Below are positions 55,559 through 64,000 of a stretch of 64,000 bases of DNA, piece after piece; positions within the stretch are counted from its first letter, which is position 1, and each line of letters begins with the position of its first letter. The translations under genes and the position numbers were made by a program. The notes beneath the pieces were generated by a model, which was not told the DNA's origin, did no database searches, and worked only from the letters and a program-made list of their open reading frames with translations. Origin of the DNA: Zopfochytrium polystomum (taxonomy: Eukaryota; Chytridiomycota; Chytridiomycetes; Chytridiales; Chytridiaceae); the NCBI GenBank assembly GCA_025765615.1, contig JAIVFJ010000032.1, positions 374,443 to 438,442 of the forward strand, given 5' to 3'.

Positions 55559-57090
55559 TCCTGTTGACTTTCATCTAGTTCGGTCTCTGATTGGAGTTGC
55601 GTTTCCATCCACAATTGCTGTTCTGCAGCATACTGCTCACTTTGCTGGTCATCCCAATCACCGTTCTGTAGCAGAAGTGCTTGGTTTTCAGGTATCTGCT
55701 GTTGTGGAGGGTTTGGTTGCTGGAGTAAGAGCGCATTTGGATTTGCTGGTGGTCGATTCTGTTGCTGTTGCTGCAATTGCTGAAGAAATGTGTTGGCACA
55801 CTGTCGAGCAACATGACCATAGCCTCCACATGCATGACATTGGACTCCAAAAGACTGTTGCTGTGCAGGGTACCAACTCCCCCCAGAGCCGCGTCCCATT
55901 GCGGTACCACCTGTTGCTGTTCCACGTGAACTTAGTCCTCGCCATGTTCCTCGGCCTCGGCCAAAACCACCATATGGGCGCGGTGTGTACTGTTGGGACT
56001 GAGGGTTTTGGTACTGCAAGGTTGTTGGGCGGATATTAGGATACGGCTGGTACTGCTGAGGTTTATGATAACTGCCACGACCACGGAGTTGATTATAGTG
56101 TACTTTTGGCCGAATAATTACATTTGCTGTTGGTGTAGTGACTTCTGGAATGGCTGTTGTCAGGTCCCGCTCCTGTTGTGCTGCAAGTCGATCCCGCCTC
56201 TCATCATATGTATTTTGGCGGGCGGTAGATTTAAATAAGGTGATTAGTTTAGTCAATGATGAAACAGAAGTGATAGGATTCCCTGCAAACATGAACGTAT
56301 TGGCAACACCCATATCGATTAGCGTGTTGTTCAGGGCAGATACGAAGACTCGCACAACTTTGGAAAATGGTGTGATGCGACTGCGGATTTCCACTGATGA
56401 ACTTTCTGCAAAGCTTTCTACTTTGTGGTAAGCTGTAATGAAGCGCATTGCAAATGACTCGGATGATTCTGCAGGTTCCATTTTTATACGTTCGAAATCA
56501 TCAATAATTTCCTTTGCTAATCCTTGATCTGTTGTTCGACATGCAATCGCAATTTCTCCAAGCAGTGTGTAGGCAAATATCTGCCCTCGTCGGGGGAACT
56601 GTGGTAGAAGCTCTGGTTCAACATGTCGTCGAATGAGAAGGATACAGTATGCGTTCTGGTCTTCTGTCCCTGGGAACCATTTGACCGGCTCACGCCCGTC
56701 TCGTGCAAATGCATAATGCTCGCCATGGTTGGGCCCCCTGCGTACTCTGCATGTTGGGCCGACATTAGGATCATTGGGGTCCACTTGATCATTGCGTAAT
56801 ACATTAATTCGGTCTGGGTCAACACAGTGGCGGAGACCATTGCTTTTGTTGGATAGTTCTGAAATTAGGTCGTCCAGCCAATCTCCAAAATTTGCTGCGC
56901 CTTTGAGGATGGGGAATGCACGGGAAGCATACTTGATTTGATCACGCTCGCTCATGCTTGTGAGGAAAATGTGTGAGAGCTTTGCAGGAGAATAGAAGTT
57001 TGAAAGGCAGTGATTTCCCTGATTTAGTGATAACCCTTCGTAGGGAATAGTAGCAGACTCAACAAGCGTGACACGACACTTGATGGTCAA
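55537..57090 (-). CDS. copia gag (nucleocapsid) protein
   Basis: Structural protein of the virus-like particle. The frame runs from Met 57090 (an internal Met at 56955 is a likelier start, just before FPILKGAANFGDWL) to the TAA at 55539-55537. Late in the protein is an RGRG-rich basic region and a CCHC zinc knuckle (CHACGGYGHVARQC), followed by Gln-rich sequence. It overlaps the pol frame by about 20 bases. Confidence 0.88.
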   Translation of the reverse strand: MTIKCRVTLVESATIPYEGLSLNQGNHCLSNFYSPAKLSHIFLTSMSERDQIKYASRAFPILKGAANFGDWLDDLISELSNKSNGLRHCVDPDRINVLRNDQVDPNDPNVGPTCRVRRGPNHGEHYAFARDGREPVKWFPGTEDQNAYCILLIRRHVEPELLPQFPRRGQIFAYTLLGEIAIACRTTDQGLAKEIIDDFERIKMEPAESSESFAMRFITAYHKVESFAESSSVEIRSRITPFSKVVRVFVSALNNTLIDMGVANTFMFAGNPITSVSSLTKLITLFKSTARQNTYDERRDRLAAQQERDLTTAIPEVTTPTANVIIRPKVHYNQLRGRGSYHKPQQYQPYPNIRPTTLQYQNPQSQQYTPRPYGGFGRGRGTWRGLSSRGTATGGTAMGRGSGGSWYPAQQQSFGVQCHACGGYGHVARQCANTFLQQLQQQQQNRPPANPNALLLQQPNPPQQQIPENQALLLQNGDWDDQQSEQYAAEQQLWMETQLQSETELDESQQDFWMARE

Positions 57091-57845
57091 GGTATGGGTG
57101 TGGATAGGTGGATAGGTGATGTGTGTAACGAGTTGGTGTTGAGAAAAACAGACTTGTCACGTTTGTGGAGCGAAATTGAGTGACTAGATGGGCCAAAATG
57201 CAGATGCAGCTTGTAACTCAATAACCCACGAGGCCAACGACGAAATTGGAGAATCACTGAGTTGCCCCACGTAGATCAGTAGTTGCTGAGTGCAGAGAAA
57301 TTGGTTTTAAGTGATTTGGTCGGGTTTTGGCTGAGTTGTGTTGGTGGGAAGCTCTAATACAGCAATTTCGACGAGTTGAGTGCTAATTGAACAGTAAAAA
57401 CGCGGACAGCTGTTATTCTGCAAGGAACCAGTCGAAGATCACGATATTTGGTGGATAGATAGAGTGGAAGTAGCTCTTTCCTGTGGTGGTAAGCGATTCC
57501 TGAAGCAATTGAAAGAAGTTGCGAACGTAAACTCTCGAAATTCGGCGTTATCAGGTGGCTGATGTTGTGGATGAGTGCTGTTACACGCTCTGCAACGCTG
57601 CTGCAGCGAAAAACGATCGTCAAAACGTCTTCCCCAGTGTTAAAAGTGGTGTGGACGTGGTGAAATGGTGGGGGTACAAAAACTGAAGGTGTTGGTTCTG
57701 CAGGTAGTGATGCTGGTGATGTGTGGTGGTGAGTGGCACTGTTTGTTTACTCGTTTTTCAAGTGTGTTGCTGCGTTCTGCACGTTCTTCCTCGATTCTGC
57801 TTGTTGTTTATACTCCAGATGATTGGGATGGGTCACAATTTTGTA

Positions 57846-58091
57846 TGAAAGAAATGACTGCTGCTGTTTGTGGATGGTGGTGAACTACTCTGGTGGACTA
57901 CTCTCTTATGATGGTGAAGCTGAGATGGGAGACTGTTGCACAATGTATGCTGTTTGGCTTTATACAAAATTGTGACAAAGACCAGGTGACAAAAAATGCA
58001 CCAAATCCTCATCACAGTTGGTGCTCCCATGCACCACAGTGTGAGGTGTTGCTCCTGCACACTGCTTACTGCAAAAACCCAAAATCTAACA
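57846..58091 (-). repeat. 5' LTR of the minus-strand copia element
   Basis: 246 bp, identical by eye to 51088-51333. Identity of the two LTRs implies that little time has passed since insertion. Confidence 0.95.
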
Positions 58092-58096
58092 TTTAC
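58092..58096. repeat. Target-site duplication TTTAC (right)
   Basis: Partner of 51083-51087. Confidence 0.93.
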
Positions 58097-58341
58097 AAGA
58101 TAAATTTGTAAAAGAAAAGAAAAAAAAAAGAAAGAAAGAAAAGCTTTTCACAAACAGACACCTTCCCGCCTGCACCTGTCCCCGACTCCCTGAGATGACG
58201 AAGAACAACGGAAAGCAGCCTGCTGTCGAGGCCCCTCACAGGGGCAGATCTTCTGGTTAGTTTTCACTGGATCTCCTCAGCACCGAGGGTTGCCTAACGC
58301 TTATGCTTTAGGAACCCACATGTTCCCACCGCCTTCCTGAG
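58097..58341. other. Unassigned pre-insertion flank
   Basis: A-rich tract at 58113-58145, then about 150 bp that could be the leader of the truncated gag copy. A short open segment begins with ATG at 58195 but leads nowhere recognisable. Confidence 0.35.
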
Positions 58342-58944
58342 ACCAGCGACCTTGAGGATGTGCGCTCCATGAATGTGGCAAACATCACCAACTGTGCTGA
58401 TCGGTACAAGTGGCTCAATGACAAGTACGCACTGCAGGACCACACTGGTTCAAGGAGGACAAGTGGCTTGCGACTTACAGTCGTTTGGCAAAGCCCAGAG
58501 ACTCTGGTCCGGCAGTCCAGGAGTGGTACACCACTCTGACCACACTGGTCACGGATTGGCCGAAGCATTTCAAATGTACTGCCACCACTTGCAGGGGTGT
58601 GACAAACATCCTGCGTTCTGCCATCCACAAAGCAAGGGAAACGCTGCTGGACATGAAATCTTCTCTGGCGTTCGTCAAAATCTTCTCAAGGGGCTGTCAG
58701 GCTACGCCAACACCACGACGCTCGTCAGGAGTTGACAAACTGCCACACGCTGTACCAGCAAAGCAAAGAGAAGAACCGCAGACACTCTGCTCACCATGGC
58801 ACTTCTGAGATGGAAACAGCTGCTTCAGCAAAGACCTCAGTGGCAACCAAGAAGCGCAAGATCAGTGAGGCACTCAACAGCAAGCCTACTTGTGACCTTC
58901 ATGGAATCTGGGTCTCGCACTCTCGCAAGGAATGCCTCAAGTTC
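58342..58944 (+). pseudogene. Truncated gag copy of the plus-strand copia family
   Basis: Matches 60747-61350 of the intact gag at high identity, with frameshifts (for example, near 58455 and 58720) that break the frame. It ends abruptly at CTCAAGTTC and is joined directly to the LTR at 58945, so protease, integrase and RT are missing. Confidence 0.88.
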
Positions 58945-59245
58945 TGTTGAGATTCGACCCACGGGGTACACTACGCCCGTTACTGATGATCCCTTTGAGA
59001 ACTCCATCCAATCACATTGGATGGGGTGTTTGAAGGGCTCAGTAGATTCAATACTTGAATGGGGCGCTCGGAAGGGCTAATCTGTTCTCAATAAAAAGAG
59101 ATAGGCAAAGGCGGCTGTTGTTCTAGCTTTGTTCATCCTACCGGTAGGAACAATGCAATTAGAACATGCACAAAAACGCGCAAACTACGCACTCTGCACA
59201 TATAACACAGCACAGCAAGCATGCAGAAGCAGTGTACCACTGCCC

Positions 59246-59365
59246 CAGGCTCCGGAATTCCGCTCTCTGCACCGGAATTCCGCCCTTTTGCATCGGAATT
59301 CCGCTTCCTGATCTGGAATTCCTCTCTCTGCACCGGAATTCCGCTTCCTGATCTGGAATTCCAGC
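59246..59365 (+). repeat. Tandem array of GGAATTCC-containing units
   Basis: About six units of ~20 bp, each with GGAATTCC and alternating CTCTCTGCACC or TTCCTGATCT spacers, within the U3 region of the LTR. Confidence 0.85.
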
Positions 59366-59599
59366 TTTCCTGCTGTGCTGTGCAATCTGAGCAATGCAAC
59401 AGGCATTTAGGAATCAGGGATTGCACCAATCACTGCATTTCTAAAAATGAGATAAAAACTGAGCTCACCAGAGATTGCACCAATCATTGGATTTCTAAAA
59501 ACAAGGAAAAAAGCGGCTTGTTTCCCAAACAAGCTTCCTGATTTGGAAACAACCAAACCAATTTACAAGCAACTGTTTCTCAAACAAGCTGTAAATTGG

Positions 59600-59830
59600 T
59601 TCCTGGTGGTACTCAGCCCAGACAAAGTGCTCAGCCCAAGGTGGTACTCAGCCCTGGCTGGTACTTAGCCCTAGGTGGTGCACAGCCCAGGCTGGTACTC
59701 AGCCCTGGGTGGTGCTCAGCCCAGGCTGGTACTTAGCCCTGGCTGGTGCTCAGCCCTGAGTGATGCCCAGCCCTGGGTGGTACTCAGCCCTGAATGGGTA
59801 CTTAGCCCAGGCTGGGGGTTGGTGCTCAGC
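59600..59830 (+). repeat. Tandem array of ~20-bp units in LTR U3
   Basis: Roughly ten imperfect units built on GGTGGTACTCAGCCCTGG, with CTGGTACTTAGCCC variants. Position upstream of the TATA box suggests enhancer-like repeats. Confidence 0.85.
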
Positions 59831-59909
59831 CAGTTTTATCTCATTTCTGTGGCCTGCTCTGTGCAGCCCACTGCTCCCTCTGTTTTCTGATGGCTCCAAC
59901 CTGCAGGAG

Positions 59910-59917
59910 TATAAAAG
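59910..59917 (+). promoter_or_regulatory. TATA box of the plus-strand LTR
   Basis: TATAAAAG lies about 260 bp before the LTR end and 470 bp before the gag start, at the expected U3/R position. Confidence 0.7.
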
Positions 59918-60381
59918 CAGCAACCTCTCACAGAGATCAAACAAGGAATCCAACCCCCTCCTTGCTGCTTTGACAGAATCCAGTGCAAAACAAGCCACTC
60001 TCTCTTCCTCCATTTGCTCTCTCTTCCATCTCTGCCCACTCACTCCTCTCTCCTCTCTACATCCTCTCACTCCTCTCCCTTTTCCATCATCACTGCTCTC
60101 TCTCTCTCTCTCTCTCTCTTCATCCCCACACACACCAAGTCCCTCCAGTCCTGGGTGGGATTTCATCACAAAGCTACCTACAAGCCGTCGGCCACACTCG
60201 TACGCTCGAACAGGGCCCTGCTGCGCTTACAAGAAAAGGGTTTCTGACTCTAAACAAGACCAACCTGTCTGTGAGCACCGGCTCACCAGCTACTTTAAGG
60301 CAACAAAGGGCTCTTGGCTCTCTACAAGAAAAGGGCTACCGCTCTAAACAAGTCCACTGGTCCACCAAGCCGCTACCTAGC

Positions 60382-63300
60382 ATGTCTTCTTCGACCCCCA
60401 AGGCTGTCCGCTTCTCTTCTTACGGCTACCAGGCTTGGGAACTGCATGTGGAAGAAGTCATCAAGCCGGTCATGGCATACAATCTTGTTGCCAGCTTCCT
60501 CAAGCCTGATTACTTCGGTACGTTCAACGAGCACTGCACCAAGGTCGGCATCGGCGCTGCTCCTCCCAGTATTGGTTCTCCCCCTGAATCCTCTGCAACG
60601 GCGGAGGCCAAGGCTGTGTACAGTGAGATGTACCGTCTGCACCACGCTGCCCTTGACAAGTACCACACTGGTATACGCCAAGAACACAAGACCTACAGGG
60701 AGCTTGAGGCCCAACACGACAAGGCGGTTGCTACCCTCGACTCCTGCTCGCGCATCGAGGATGTGCGCTCCATGAATGCAGCAAACATCACCAACTGCGC
60801 TGATCGGTACAAGTGGCTCAATGACAAGTACGCCCTGCAGGACCACACTGGTTCACAGCAGGACAAGTGGCTTGCGACTTACAGTCGTTTGGCAAAACCC
60901 AGAGACTCTGGTCCGGCAGTCCAGGAGTGGTACACCACTCTGACCACACTGGTCACGGATTGGCCAAAGCATTTCAAATGTACTGCCACCACTTGCAGGG
61001 GTGTGACAAACATCCTGCGTTCTGCCATCATCCACAAAGCAAGGGAAACGCTGCCTGGACATGAAATCTTCTCTGGCGTTCGTCAAAATCTTCTCAAGGG
61101 GCTGTCAGGCTACGCCAACACCAGCGACCTCGTCAAGGAGTTGACAAACTGCCACACGCTGTACCAGCAAAGCAAAGAGAAGAACAGCAGACACTCTGCT
61201 CACCACGGCACTTCTGAGATGGAAACAGCTGCTTCAGCAAAGACCTCAGTGGCAACAAAGAAGCGCAAGATCGGTGAGGCACTCAACGGCAAGCCTACTT
61301 GTGACCTTCATGGAATCTGGGTCTCACACTCTCGCGAGGAATGCCTCAAGTTCCCTCACGGGAAGTCAGAGCCGGCTCGCCCTGCAAAGAAGGCCAAGGG
61401 CAAGCAGCCTGCACACGCCAAAGAAGCCAAGGCCACGCCAGCTGATTCCAAGAAAGCTACTGAGACTGCCAAGATTGCACGTGAGGTGGCTGCTAAAGAA
61501 CACCACCAAGCCTCTTGCGCAGCCTCTGAGGATTCTCCTCCCCACAAATGCTACAGGATGGATACTCCACCACCGCCTACTGAAGCAGAAGACGTCGAAA
61601 TGTTGGAGTTCAGTACTGAGGGTGCTGCGCGCCTTGCAGACACATCAGCTCTAGACGACTTCCTTTCAGTAGAAAGGGCACTTGCGGCACGGGAGTTTGA
61701 AATTGGAACATGCCAGGCCGTTGAGGTGGAGGAGGAATTTGAAGTGGAACTCACAGTTACACTTCTTGACGGCAGAATGGATCCAGACTGGATCACTGAC
61801 AACATTGTCTCAAACGTCGGCTACAAAGTGATGTACGAATCTGGACGTTTCCTCTACCGCAACGTCACCTACCGCCGCATCTATGAGACTGCGCTGATGG
61901 CAAGACTTGCTGGCGGCAACCCACACCAGGTCATCCTTGACTCTGGGGCTTCCAGGACAATGTCGCCTTGCGAAGAGCACTTCACAAACTTGCGGCCCAC
62001 CTCCCAGCAGATCAAAACAGCTGACGGCTTTACAACTGCCACTGGAGTGGGCGACTTCACCCTGTTCGTTAACGGAAGAGCTCTCATCATGAGGAACTCG
62101 CTCTATGTGCCAGAGTTCTCAGACACTCTACTCTCAGTTCAGCAAATCGTGCGGCAGACAGGTCACAACGTGACTTTCACAGCAGACACAGCCCTATTGC
62201 ACCCTCGGGTACATGGTTCAGACTTTACCATTGCTCACAGGGACACAGGAAATGTTTATGTTGTGGACCCTTCTCTTCTGACAGGACATACTGGTCTCGA
62301 CAGGGCAGAACTTGGAAGGGACGCGCCGACTCCTTCGGGGGACGCCCCAGGTGAGTCGCAACAGCAAACTGCTCCTTTGCAAACTGCAACTCCAACTTTA
62401 AGTCAAACTGACCCAGACCCTTTACCAAACCCTCAGAACATTGAAGCAGTCCGAGCTCTTCACAAGAAATTTGGTCACCTGTCTTTATCTTCTTTGAAGC
62501 GTACTTGGTCAAATCTGAATAAAGTTGGTCATTCATTTTTCCTCATTCATGACATTCCCTGCGTGACATGTGATGTTGGGAAATTGAAAGCTTCGCCTAT
62601 CCACTCCACTTCCAGACCAAACACCACACTGCTTGGTCGTTTACACACTGATGCTGTCCCACTGCCCGCACGTGGACACCATGGTGAAAAACATTGGCAA
62701 CTGGTTGTGGAAGAGTCAACCCGTTGGCTTGACATTGAGTTCCTCAACTCTTTGTCTGATGCGCCGACAAGATTCCGGTCTACGATCGAAAGGTTTGAAC
62801 AACAACATGGCAAACATATCACATCTGTGCGCTGTGACAGGGGGGAAATCTTCAAAGATGGAGAATTCAAAACTTGGGCCAATACTCGGCACCCTCCTAT
62901 TGTTTTAGAACCTAGTCCTGCATTCACCAAGGAATTCAATGGGCTGGTAGAACGTCAGGTCAACACTCTCAAAGACATGGCACACTGCATGCTCTTAGAG
63001 TCACGATTGCCCCACTCTTTCTTTGTGTATGCAGTCCGCTACGCAGCATACATCAAGAACAGGGTTTACCACTCTTACACTAAGAAAACACCTTACGAAG
63101 CTTGGTACGGTGAAAAGCCAAATGTTGATCACATCCGCACCTTTGGCTGTTTGGTTATCCACCGTATCCCAAAGGAAAAGCGAACGCTTAAACATCCTGA
63201 CAAAGGGGCGCCAGGCATATTCTTAGGGTATAAAGGAAACACTCTTCCAGTAGTCTACGACTTGAAAACCCAGAGAATATCGGAACACTTCCATGTCTCC

Positions 63301-64000
63301 TTTCACGAAAATGTTTTTCCTGGCATTGTGCGGAACTGGAGACAGTTCCTTCATGACTCCCGCTTGAAGGAATGGGGACCAGTCCAACCCACAGCTCAGG
63401 ATTTCCAATATCTTTCCACCTCGCTGCATACCCCTGCTATGTCCACTGATCCAGATGTGGCACATCCTGACGCTCTGTCTGACTCACAAGAAGACGATGT
63501 ACCACCTGCAGAATCACAGGGGGGAGATCTACAGCCGGGTATGCTATACGACGCTTCTGATTCTGAACCAGAGTCAATACCTGATGAAGAGGAAATCCCT
63601 CCTAGGGAGCGCTCAACTTCCCCTGACATTCTAGCTTTGCCAGAGTCAACAGGGGAGGCAACAAATCCCCCAATCATACCACGAGAGCCATCAGGTTTAC
63701 GTGACTACCTGGCATTGAAGGCAAACCTTTGTAAACTACGAACAAAACCATCAATTGCCACAAGTCCTTCCACTTACAGTCGGAAAACACTCCGCGCTCT
63801 AACTGCAAGAATTCGTAAACTACGAATAGCACGGGGACAATTTCGTGAACTCTACCAAACGCTCAAAGCATACACTGTGCTTGAGCCAGAGGAAGTCACA
63901 GCATATCCAACAGAAAGGATCCACCAGCGGGACTTACCGCCACTCCCTGCTTCGCATAAAGAGGCCATGCGTTCTCCTTTTGCAAAGTATTGGAAGGCAG
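60382..64000 (+). CDS. copia gag-pol polyprotein, 5' part
   Basis: One uninterrupted frame of about 1206 codons from Met 60382 to the window edge, with no gag stop. gag has an atypical zinc motif C-x2-H-x5-H-x4-C (CDLHGIWVSHSREEC), seen in place of the CCHC knuckle in some copia gags. Protease has ILDSGASRTMSP. Integrase has an HHCC module (HKKFGHL...CVTC) and a DDE core: LHTDAV, VRCDRGEIF, NGLVERQVNTL; then YEAWYGEKPNVDHIRTFGC and GIFLGYKGN. The last visible residues (EAMRSPFAKYW) are the usual start of copia RT. All catalytic residues seen are intact, so this copy may be active. Confidence 0.93.
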   Translation, partial: MSSSTPKAVRFSSYGYQAWELHVEEVIKPVMAYNLVASFLKPDYFGTFNEHCTKVGIGAAPPSIGSPPESSATAEAKAVYSEMYRLHHAALDKYHTGIRQEHKTYRELEAQHDKAVATLDSCSRIEDVRSMNAANITNCADRYKWLNDKYALQDHTGSQQDKWLATYSRLAKPRDSGPAVQEWYTTLTTLVTDWPKHFKCTATTCRGVTNILRSAIIHKARETLPGHEIFSGVRQNLLKGLSGYANTSDLVKELTNCHTLYQQSKEKNSRHSAHHGTSEMETAASAKTSVATKKRKIGEALNGKPTCDLHGIWVSHSREECLKFPHGKSEPARPAKKAKGKQPAHAKEAKATPADSKKATETAKIAREVAAKEHHQASCAASEDSPPHKCYRMDTPPPPTEAEDVEMLEFSTEGAARLADTSALDDFLSVERALAAREFEIGTCQAVEVEEEFEVELTVTLLDGRMDPDWITDNIVSNVGYKVMYESGRFLYRNVTYRRIYETALMARLAGGNPHQVILDSGASRTMSPCEEHFTNLRPTSQQIKTADGFTTATGVGDFTLFVNGRALIMRNSLYVPEFSDTLLSVQQIVRQTGHNVTFTADTALLHPRVHGSDFTIAHRDTGNVYVVDPSLLTGHTGLDRAELGRDAPTPSGDAPGESQQQTAPLQTATPTLSQTDPDPLPNPQNIEAVRALHKKFGHLSLSSLKRTWSNLNKVGHSFFLIHDIPCVTCDVGKLKASPIHSTSRPNTTLLGRLHTDAVPLPARGHHGEKHWQLVVEESTRWLDIEFLNSLSDAPTRFRSTIERFEQQHGKHITSVRCDRGEIFKDGEFKTWANTRHPPIVLEPSPAFTKEFNGLVERQVNTLKDMAHCMLLESRLPHSFFVYAVRYAAYIKNRVYHSYTKKTPYEAWYGEKPNVDHIRTFGCLVIHRIPKEKRTLKHPDKGAPGIFLGYKGNTLPVVYDLKTQRISEHFHVSFHENVFPGIVRNWRQFLHDSRLKEWGPVQPTAQDFQYLSTSLHTPAMSTDPDVAHPDALSDSQEDDVPPAESQGGDLQPGMLYDASDSEPESIPDEEEIPPRERSTSPDILALPESTGEATNPPIIPREPSGLRDYLALKANLCKLRTKPSIATSPSTYSRKTLRALTARIRKLRIARGQFRELYQTLKAYTVLEPEEVTAYPTERIHQRDLPPLPASHKEAMRSPFAKYWKA

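Larger units (their letters stand above)
51088..58091 (-). mobile_element. Near-intact Ty1/copia retrotransposon, 7004 bp, recent insertion
   Basis: Bounded by two 246-bp LTRs that appear identical, each TG...CA, and flanked by a perfect 5-bp duplication. On the minus strand the order is gag, protease, integrase, RT, RNase H, which defines Ty1/copia (integrase before RT). gag and pol overlap in different frames. The pol region is divided into two frames by a GC-rich segment at about 53420-53876, so autonomy is doubtful unless that segment is processed. The base after the 5' LTR (57845 downward) does not match an obvious initiator-tRNA primer site. Confidence 0.95.
58945..60168 (+). repeat. 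LTR of the plus-strand copia element, 1224 bp
   Basis: Starts TGTTGAGATTCG and ends ATTTCATCA. Both ends are fixed by the fragment pair at 47350-47569 and 47606-47898. It contains two tandem arrays (about 59246-59365 and 59600-59830), a TATA box at 59910 and a (CT)n stretch near 60090-60119. An AATAAA lies near 59089. Confidence 0.85.
58945..64000 (+). mobile_element. Second Ty1/copia element, 5' portion (continues past window)
   Basis: 5' LTR 58945-60168, short leader, and a single gag-pol frame open from 60382 to the end of the window. It differs from the minus-strand element in LTR length (1224 vs 246 bp), in gag type and in having one fused frame. The right part (rest of RT, RNase H, 3' LTR) lies outside. 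Confidence 0.92.

Noticed and set aside
59600..59830. CRISPR array
   Set aside because: Units are contiguous and imperfect, with no constant-length spacers, in a eukaryotic LTR; this is a minisatellite.

Overview
The window is nuclear DNA from a eukaryote that is very probably a fungus, and most likely an early-diverging (zoosporic, chytrid-like) one. Genes are tightly packed and split by many short GT-AG introns, mostly 40-120 nt. A Sho1-type osmosensor (four membrane spans plus an SH3 domain) is a fungal family. Genes for a Rap1GAP-type RapGAP, a UBAP1-like ESCRT-I subunit and homogentisate dioxygenase are also present. I assembled the exons by hand, keeping splice phase at every junction and checking each join against family motifs. 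Family names rest on motif recognition; no database search was possible.

Positions 1-44.7 kb are a dense housekeeping region. In order it holds: the 3' end of a coiled-coil protein; a DHHC palmitoyltransferase (+); a LIM-RapGAP fusion (-); the tRNA methyltransferase Trm13 (+); a metaxin/Sam37-like import protein (+); the lipid-linked oligosaccharide protein Rft1 (-), head to head with an Unc45/Cro1 myosin chaperone (+); a phosphopantetheinyl transferase (+); an orphan Cys-rich, transmembrane SH3 protein (+); eIF1 (+); Lsm3 (+); Golgi Sys1 (-); an RBM26/27-type RNA-binding protein (-); a METTL2-type tRNA m3C methyltransferase containing a 7-nt microexon (-); an F-box protein with WD-like segments (+); homogentisate 1,2-dioxygenase (-); phosphoglycerate kinase (-); AP-3 delta adaptin (+); a UBAP1-like protein (+); Sho1 (+); and a doubtful small ORF. 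The genes share no single pathway, although trafficking (DHHC, Sys1, AP-3, UBAP1) and tRNA modification (Trm13, METTL2) recur. Several divergent promoters hold long CT/GA microsatellites.

From about 45.1 kb to the end the character changes abruptly to a retrotransposon cluster that is more AT-rich and has no host genes. It contains degraded Ty1/copia fragments, two copies of an unclassified ~0.85-kb repeat, and a near-intact copia element on the minus strand. That element (51088-58091) has 246-bp LTRs that look identical and a perfect TTTAC target duplication, so it inserted recently. It carries a slippery T-run plus hairpin at the gag-pol overlap, and a GC-rich structured insert that splits pol. 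A second copia family follows on the plus strand, with a 1224-bp LTR from 58945 and one gag-pol frame open from 60382 to the window edge. It is preceded by a truncated gag copy that shares its LTR.

The points most worth following up are the LIM-RapGAP fusion, the 7-nt microexon that completes the SAM-binding loop of the METTL2 homologue, the 34-bp bidirectional Rft1/Unc45 promoter, the frameshift signal, and the unexplained structured insert in pol. I found no CRISPR array, rRNA gene or complete tRNA gene.
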